The notes under the pieces are model-generated. The model saw only the letters and a list, made by a program, of their open reading frames with translations, searched no databases and was not told where the DNA came from. A DNA stretch of 64,000 bases. Source: Rufibacter sp. LB8. GTDB taxonomy: Bacteria > Bacteroidota > Bacteroidia > Cytophagales > Hymenobacteraceae. Below are positions 59,929 through 64,000 of the stretch, in pieces. How positions within the stretch are numbered: position 1 is the first letter of the stretch; the number at the start of each line of letters is the position of its first letter. The stretch is taken from contig NZ_JADALJ010000001.1 in assembly GCF_014876185.1 (NCBI RefSeq), positions 2,027,501 through 2,091,500 on the forward strand. The letters run 5' to 3'. The position numbers were made by a program, and so were the translations under genes.

Positions 59929-59968
59929 TCGTTTTTCCCTTCATTTCCCAAAACGAGCCCGAAAACGG
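59929..59968. repeat. 40-bp palindrome, copy 23 (left arm decayed)
   Basis: TCGTTTTTCCCTTCATTTCC on the left and AAAACGAGCCCGAAAACGG on the right. The good arm is on the right, opposite to copies 20-22, as if inverted. It touches the pectate lyase terminator. Confidence 0.75.
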
Positions 59969-59969
59969 A

Positions 59970-60002
59970 AATGCCCACCATGCAATTTGCATAGTGGGCA
60001 TT
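59970..60002 (-). terminator. intrinsic terminator of the pectate lyase gene
   Basis: AATGCCCACCATGCAA and TTGCATAGTGGGCATT form a nearly perfect stem about 50 bases past the stop of the leftward gene. Confidence 0.8.
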
Positions 60003-60052
60003 CCTTTAAATCAAGCGTTCTACCTACCGAAAACTCGGCAATAGAAGACATG

Positions 60053-62338
60053 TTATCTCTTAATCAATCTAGACGTCCAAACTTGTCCGTTGTCGCTTTT
60101 GATGACCACAATGTAGAGGCCGGCTTTCACGTCTTTGAGGTCAAGGGCTTGGTTGGTGGTGCCGGTTTTTACCAGAGAACCCGTGGCGTTGTACAGTGAG
60201 AATACCTTCTGCTGCTGGTAGGTCACCAGTACTTGGTCGGTGGCAGGATTTGGATAAACCTTAATGGCCGTTTCAGATTGCTCTCTTGAACTCAATGGCG
60301 CCCCGGTGTACGCGGTGCTCATGTAGTACAAGTTAGCGGTAGAATTTTTGGTGATTTGGTGGGTACCAGCCGGGAGCGTCATGGTCATTCTACCAGCCGT
60401 AATGGTCTGGTCAGTTCCATTCACTTTAATCTTTCCACTTAAATCACTATTGAAAACTAGCGTGAGTGTGCTTTCTCTGGTAGTAGTAAAGGTGATGTTG
60501 GTGGCTGATTCAATTTTAAGGCATTGTGTAAGGGTTAAGCCATTGTAAGTCACCGTTCCTTTGGAGTCTGACAAACTGCCCGTGATGCGGTAGAACGAAC
60601 TCGTGCTGCCGGCCGTGGTGAAGTTGTGGACCATGCCTTCCTCAGACGTGCCGCCGGTGTTGCCGCCGTCGCCTTCATCTTCTCCGTCTCCATCGCCACC
60701 TGTTACCGGGGCTACATCGCCTTGCACAGAAACCAGGCTGGTTCTATAGTTCACCAACGCGGCTTTCAAGGGTGCGTTCACATCGTATGACGCATCATCC
60801 ACGGCATTGTTAAACGTCCATTTAAAGTCACCACCGTTCACGCGGCCGGCGTATTGCATCACGTTGGCTTTAGCTTCCTCGGGGCTATCTGGCGTGTAGG
60901 CGTACATCACCGCGGCGTTGGTGTCAAAGTTGTTGTAGGTGTTGGTTCCGTAGGCAGACACCACGGTGGCCGGAACGGCTTCGTTGCGGGTAGTGGCTAC
61001 ATATGCGTCGAAATCACGGGTGGCGTTGGGGAAACCGGCTGCGGCATACGGTACAAACCGACGCTGGCCGATCATGAAATTGTTGAAGGCTTTGATAGTG
61101 CCGCCATCTTCGCCGGAGAAAGTGCCCATGTTGTTGTAATCGTTTGCCTGCTTGGCTTCGCTGTACACATCTGAGCCCTGCATGGAAGTGAGCATAGGGT
61201 ACTTGCAATTGCGGAAGTAATTGCCCTCCACAAACACCGACGAGCCCAAGGTAGAACCTACGCCATACTTAGAGTTGCCGTCATAATAGTTGTTGTACAC
61301 GTGCGCCGAGTAATAACGCACCCGCGGGTGACGCGAGTCTGAGTGGTCATACCAGTTGTGGTGGAACGTGATGAACAAACCTTGCGTGGTGCCTTCGTTC
61401 AAACCTACCAGGTTGCTTTTACCGGCATCCCAGAAGTGGTTATAGGCGAAGGTCACGTACGTGGAACGCTTGTTGTCCAGGGCGCCGTCGCCTTTGGCCT
61501 GGTCAGCGTCACTGCCGGCGTCACCGTAGAAAAAGTCCACATGGTGAATCCAGATGTACTCGTTCTCCTGTTGCAGGCCAATGTTGTCGCCTTCGTCACT
61601 GTTCACATTCATGGAGCCCAGGTTGCGGACTTCCACGTTAGAGGCGTTTTTGATTCTGATGCCCCAGCCGTCGGCCACGGCGTCATCGCCTACGCCTTCC
61701 AAAGTGATGTGGCTGTTGGCGTTGTTGTTGTTTTCAATGACTATGTCGCCGCTTTGCATGGTGGCCAGGTCAGTGATTTGACCTACCATTCTGATGATCA
61801 ACGGGCGATTGTCTCTTCCCTTTTTAAAACCATCTAAAATAGTCTGCAGCCCCACACATGGATTTACGGTGGCGCCCGTCACGTTCAAAGAAACCGTGTT
61901 TTTGGTGTTCTGCGTGATGTACAGAATCACGGCGTTGGCTTTAACGGTACCGTCTGCTTGGTAACCGCCCGGTACCCGCCCGTTGCTGAACGCGAAACCC
62001 GTGCGGTCCTGCGCCTTAACCGTTAAGGCGGCCGTTTGCGTGGCGGCCCCTTCCACCCCGGCCACCACCGGTTTAATTTTAAGCGTGTACGAACCGGCTT
62101 TCAAGCCCAGCACATCGGCGCGCATGTAGGTCCCATAGCTCCGGATGAGTTGGTTGTCAATTTTCTGGTCAGTGATGCCTTCGCCGCTGTAATACACATT
62201 GTAGCTTTCGGCGTTGGTCACCGGTTGCCATTTCACATACGCTGATTCCAGCCAGCCCGCAGATTCTGTGATGGTGAGGGACTGCGCCCAGGAACCCAGG
62301 GTGCAGAGCAGTAAGAGAAGCGTAAAGAAATGTTTCAT
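60053..62338 (-). CDS. secreted pectate lyase (PL1) with type IX secretion C-terminal domain
   Basis: The protein is 761 aa from the ATG at 62338, which gives a signal peptide (MKHFFTLLLLLCTLGSWAQ); the frame extends to 62422 but that part covers the promoter. Residues 20-110 look like a fibronectin-III-like domain. A PL1 parallel beta-helix follows, with WIHHVDFFYGDAGSDADQAKGDGALD, TFHHNWYDHSDSRHPRVRYYSAHVYNNYYDG (catalytic-type Arg) and VEGNYFRNCKYPML. After an acidic linker (GGDGDGEDEGDGGNTGG) comes a carbohydrate-binding-like beta domain and the sorting signal IKVYPNPATDQVLVTYQQQ to RLIKR. It cleaves homogalacturonan outside the cell. Confidence 0.94.
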   Translation of the reverse strand: MKHFFTLLLLLCTLGSWAQSLTITESAGWLESAYVKWQPVTNAESYNVYYSGEGITDQKIDNQLIRSYGTYMRADVLGLKAGSYTLKIKPVVAGVEGAATQTAALTVKAQDRTGFAFSNGRVPGGYQADGTVKANAVILYITQNTKNTVSLNVTGATVNPCVGLQTILDGFKKGRDNRPLIIRMVGQITDLATMQSGDIVIENNNNANSHITLEGVGDDAVADGWGIRIKNASNVEVRNLGSMNVNSDEGDNIGLQQENEYIWIHHVDFFYGDAGSDADQAKGDGALDNKRSTYVTFAYNHFWDAGKSNLVGLNEGTTQGLFITFHHNWYDHSDSRHPRVRYYSAHVYNNYYDGNSKYGVGSTLGSSVFVEGNYFRNCKYPMLTSMQGSDVYSEAKQANDYNNMGTFSGEDGGTIKAFNNFMIGQRRFVPYAAAGFPNATRDFDAYVATTRNEAVPATVVSAYGTNTYNNFDTNAAVMYAYTPDSPEEAKANVMQYAGRVNGGDFKWTFNNAVDDASYDVNAPLKAALVNYRTSLVSVQGDVAPVTGGDGDGEDEGDGGNTGGTSEEGMVHNFTTAGSTSSFYRITGSLSDSKGTVTYNGLTLTQCLKIESATNITFTTTRESTLTLVFNSDLSGKIKVNGTDQTITAGRMTMTLPAGTHQITKNSTANLYYMSTAYTGAPLSSREQSETAIKVYPNPATDQVLVTYQQQKVFSLYNATGSLVKTGTTNQALDLKDVKAGLYIVVIKSDNGQVWTSRLIKR

Positions 62339-62402
62339 GGTATGTTTATTTGGGTAAGGAAATACGCGGGTGGCTTTTGTGGGTATTACGAAAACGCTAT
62401 GC

Positions 62403-62414
62403 GCAATCGATTGC
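62403..62414 (-). promoter_or_regulatory. LacI-family-type operator O1
   Basis: GCAATCGATTGC is a perfect 12-base palindrome with the central CG of LacI/PurR-family sites. It lies directly downstream of the -7 box at 62420-62427, where a bound repressor would block transcription of the pectate lyase gene. Confidence 0.7.
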
Positions 62415-62419
62415 ACAAC

Positions 62420-62427
62420 CAAATATA
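62420..62427 (-). promoter_or_regulatory. -7 promoter box (TATATTTG) of the pectate lyase gene
   Basis: Minus-strand TATATTTG matches TAnnTTTG, 82 bases upstream of the ATG at 62338. Confidence 0.55.
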
Positions 62428-62502
62428 GTTTCTTTTTTCTAATCTACCAGTCCTTATTTGGTAAAACTTTCAATCACCGGTAATTATTAGGTTCAAAACT
62501 GA

Positions 62503-62514
62503 GCAATCGATTAC
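62503..62514 (-). promoter_or_regulatory. LacI-family-type operator O2
   Basis: GCAATCGATTAC matches O1 at 11 of 12 positions and lies 100 bases further upstream, a spacing that would allow looping between two repressor dimers. Confidence 0.6.
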
Positions 62515-62555
62515 CTACATGAATACTACTGCACCTGCCTAACCATCAGTCATTT

Positions 62556-62595
62556 CCGTTTTGGGGCTCATTTCTGAAAATGAGCCCCAAAACGC
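62556..62595. repeat. 40-bp palindrome, copy 24 (compensated variant)
   Basis: CCGTTTTGGGGCTCATTTC, spacer TG, AAAATGAGCCCCAAAACGC. It carries the same paired change as copy 5. It lies upstream of the pectate lyase operators and next to the terminator at 62605. Confidence 0.92.
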
Positions 62596-62604
62596 CCTGA
62601 ACGC

Positions 62605-62633
62605 AAAAAAACCACCTGTTGCGGGTGGCTTTT
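62605..62633 (-). terminator. intrinsic terminator of the erythromycin esterase-like gene
   Basis: AAAAAACCACC and GGGTGGCTTTT pair around a short loop. On the minus strand a T tract follows. Confidence 0.82.
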
Positions 62634-62739
62634 CTATATATGTAGTAAGATGGCGCGCTTGCTCTGGCCAAGCCTGAGCACTGTATTTCAGAAGCGGGGG
62701 ATAATAATTTTTACTAACCTGTTTTAAAGGCCGCCGATG

Positions 62740-64000
62740 TTACTCGTTGGCCGGGTACAGTTCTGGCGGTTCTTTCTCTTTGGTCTTAATGATAAACGGT
62801 CGCAGAGCCTCGGTTTCATCCAGGTACAGAAACGCATCGTACCGTTCCGGAATGATGGTGGGCACGTAATTGCCGTATTTTTCGCGGTTGGGGTCATAGA
62901 CTACGCCAATGGCTCGGTGGCCGATCTGCTGGTTCGCTTCTTCTATTCCGCGCAAGTCTTTGGAGAGCAGCAGCTTGTCTGTGGCGCCTAAATTATGAAG
63001 CCAATCTTCCCAGGAACCTTGGCGGGCAGGCGGCATTTCCATCTTTTTCATGGGCGCGCCCCAGCTGTCGCCGGCAATCACAGAACCTTCATAACTTCCG
63101 AAACCTGCCAAATAGACATTTTCTCTACCGTATTGTTCCCGCGCTAATTGGCCAATATTCACCATGCCGGCCTGGGCCATATCCGTGAAACGGGCATCTC
63201 CCACGTGGGTATTGTGTTCCCAGATAATCACTTTGGAGTCTGGCCCATGGAATTCCAGGAGGCGGTTCAAAGTCTCCATCATGTGTTCGTCCCTGATGTT
63301 CCAGGAGCTTCCGCCGCCTCTGATCATGGCCTTGTAATAGCGTTCGGCGTTCACGGCCACCAAAGCGTTCTGCTGGGCGTCAAACTCGGCCTCGGCGTTG
63401 GCGGGGGCATCGGTTTCGCGCTTGCCCAGTTCCTGTAGCATAGTGAGCACTTCCTCTTCGCAGTCTTCAGACACATAGGCCACGGCGCGGGCATATTCCT
63501 GCGGGTCAGAGCTGTAGGGCTCAAAACACTTAAAGGCTTCTTTGGCGGCTTTCACAGCCTGCCCGTCCTTCTTCTCCAGGTATTTCATGATGCGTTGCAG
63601 CGAGTCCCAGAGGCTGTACACATCTAATCCGTAGAACCCGATTTTATTGGTATTGGGGCGGTCATTGTGTTCCTTGAGCCATTCTACCAGCGCGGCTATT
63701 TCCCAGTTGCCCCACATCCAGGTGGGCCAGCGGTTGAAGTGCTTGAGAATGTCAGACACTTTGGTGCCGGGCTTGCAGTAGCCGCGTATGAATTTATTGA
63801 TTTGGTAGCAGTCGGGCCAGTCGCCTTCCACGGCAATAAAGGTGAATCCTTTTTCTTCTATGAGCCGCTTGGAGATGGCGGTGCGCCAGGCGTAGTAATC
63901 TGAGGTTCCGTGCGATGCTTCCCCCAACATGACAATACGCGCATCTCCTATATCATTGAGCAAAACATCTAAATCTGATTTATTCTCCAGCCGGTGATAC
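62740..64000 (-). CDS. erythromycin esterase-like hydrolase, N-terminus outside the window
   Basis: The frame is open from the stop at 62740 to the last base, so the start lies beyond 64000. At least 419 residues are visible. The family motifs are present: ARIVMLGEASHGTSDYYAWRTAISKRLIEEKGFTFIAVEGDWPDCYQ near the visible N-terminus, with catalytic-type Glu and His; GFYGLDVYSLWDSLQRIM; and KVIIWEHNTHVGDARFTDMAQAGMVNIGQLARE with the second His. Ere enzymes open the macrolide lactone, but most members of this broad superfamily have unknown substrates, so resistance should not be assumed. The visible C-terminus extends to PPELYPANE. Confidence 0.88.
   Translation of the reverse strand, partial: YHRLENKSDLDVLLNDIGDARIVMLGEASHGTSDYYAWRTAISKRLIEEKGFTFIAVEGDWPDCYQINKFIRGYCKPGTKVSDILKHFNRWPTWMWGNWEIAALVEWLKEHNDRPNTNKIGFYGLDVYSLWDSLQRIMKYLEKKDGQAVKAAKEAFKCFEPYSSDPQEYARAVAYVSEDCEEEVLTMLQELGKRETDAPANAEAEFDAQQNALVAVNAERYYKAMIRGGGSSWNIRDEHMMETLNRLLEFHGPDSKVIIWEHNTHVGDARFTDMAQAGMVNIGQLAREQYGRENVYLAGFGSYEGSVIAGDSWGAPMKKMEMPPARQGSWEDWLHNLGATDKLLLSKDLRGIEEANQQIGHRAIGVVYDPNREKYGNYVPTIIPERYDAFLYLDETEALRPFIIKTKEKEPPELYPANE

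Larger units (their letters stand above)
59461..59968. repeat. composite array of alternating hairpins, unit about 157 bp
   Basis: Copies 20 to 23 of the 40-bp palindrome alternate with a second hairpin type beginning AGACCTC. Between them, longer segments repeat: GCCTGCTCAAAAGACCTC at 59485 and 59642, and TGTAGAGACCAGGCAC at 59593 and 59746. The offsets are about 153-159 bases, so part of the array arose by tandem duplication. The last unit has an extra insert of a CCCCTCCTCGGAGGGG-type repeat (59812-59840). The array fills the space between convergent genes. Confidence 0.75.

Noticed and set aside
59461-59968. CRISPR array
   Set aside because: Repeat units are not identical, spacing is irregular and much longer than CRISPR spacers, and no cas gene is present.
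62740-64000. Macrolide resistance gene
   Set aside because: Only superfamily motifs of erythromycin esterases are seen; most such proteins have unknown substrates, so resistance is not claimed.
1-64000. A complete novel defence system or biosynthetic gene cluster
   Set aside because: Apart from VapBC I found no nuclease, helicase, reverse transcriptase, methylase or synthase groupings that would support one.

Overview
The window looks like chromosomal DNA from a Bacteroidota bacterium of the order Cytophagales, probably near Hymenobacteraceae (Rufibacter/Nibribacter-like). The evidence is a pectate lyase with a type IX secretion C-terminal sorting domain, an S46 dipeptidyl peptidase, a PorV/PorQ-like outer-membrane protein, and many promoters with the Bacteroidota -7 box TAnnTTTG (often TATCTTTG or TACCTTTG). 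The genus is inference; no rRNA or tRNA gene was seen.

Layout. 0-1.9 kb: 5' part of an M42/M20-type aminopeptidase and a secreted TPR-like protein. 1.9-19.7 kb: a surface-polysaccharide locus, AT-rich in its core, with two acyltransferase-3 proteins, a Wzy-like membrane protein, a decayed IS982 element, an IS3 element, four GT4 and one GT2 glycosyltransferases, a Wzx-like flippase, UDP-xylose synthase, UDP-glucose dehydrogenase and an asparagine synthetase. 20.2-24.4 kb: a second sugar module (cupin, GNAT acetyltransferase, GtrB-like GT2, large membrane protein). 24.5-25.2 kb: relics of an ArsI/CadI-type gene and a SigZ-type sigma factor. 25.4-31 kb: flavin reductase, then an FAD oxidoreductase overlapping two tandem paralogous GT-C-like membrane proteins. 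31-58 kb: mainly housekeeping and envelope genes: HHH/outer-membrane protein with its PorV-like partner, S46 peptidase, yidD, cytosine deaminase, lgt, ferredoxin and its reductase, M14 peptidase, BlaI/M56 pair, an ABC transporter, ribBA, VapBC and dnaG. 57.5-64 kb: Mrp and NifU Fe-S proteins, a repeat-rich gene-free kilobase, the pectate lyase with LacI-type operators, and an erythromycin esterase-like protein running off the end.

The most unusual feature is a 40-bp perfect-to-degenerate palindrome with half-site CCGTTTTCGGGCTCATTTC, a 2-base spacer, and its complement. About 24 full or partial copies lie in non-coding DNA or gene relics, often touching intrinsic terminators. Several copies carry paired compensatory changes that keep the hairpin. 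None occurs between 0.5 and 19.9 kb, which covers the whole polysaccharide/IS region. At 59.4-60.0 kb copies alternate with a second hairpin type in a composite array with a unit of about 157 bp. I see no CRISPR array and no complete multi-gene defence system.
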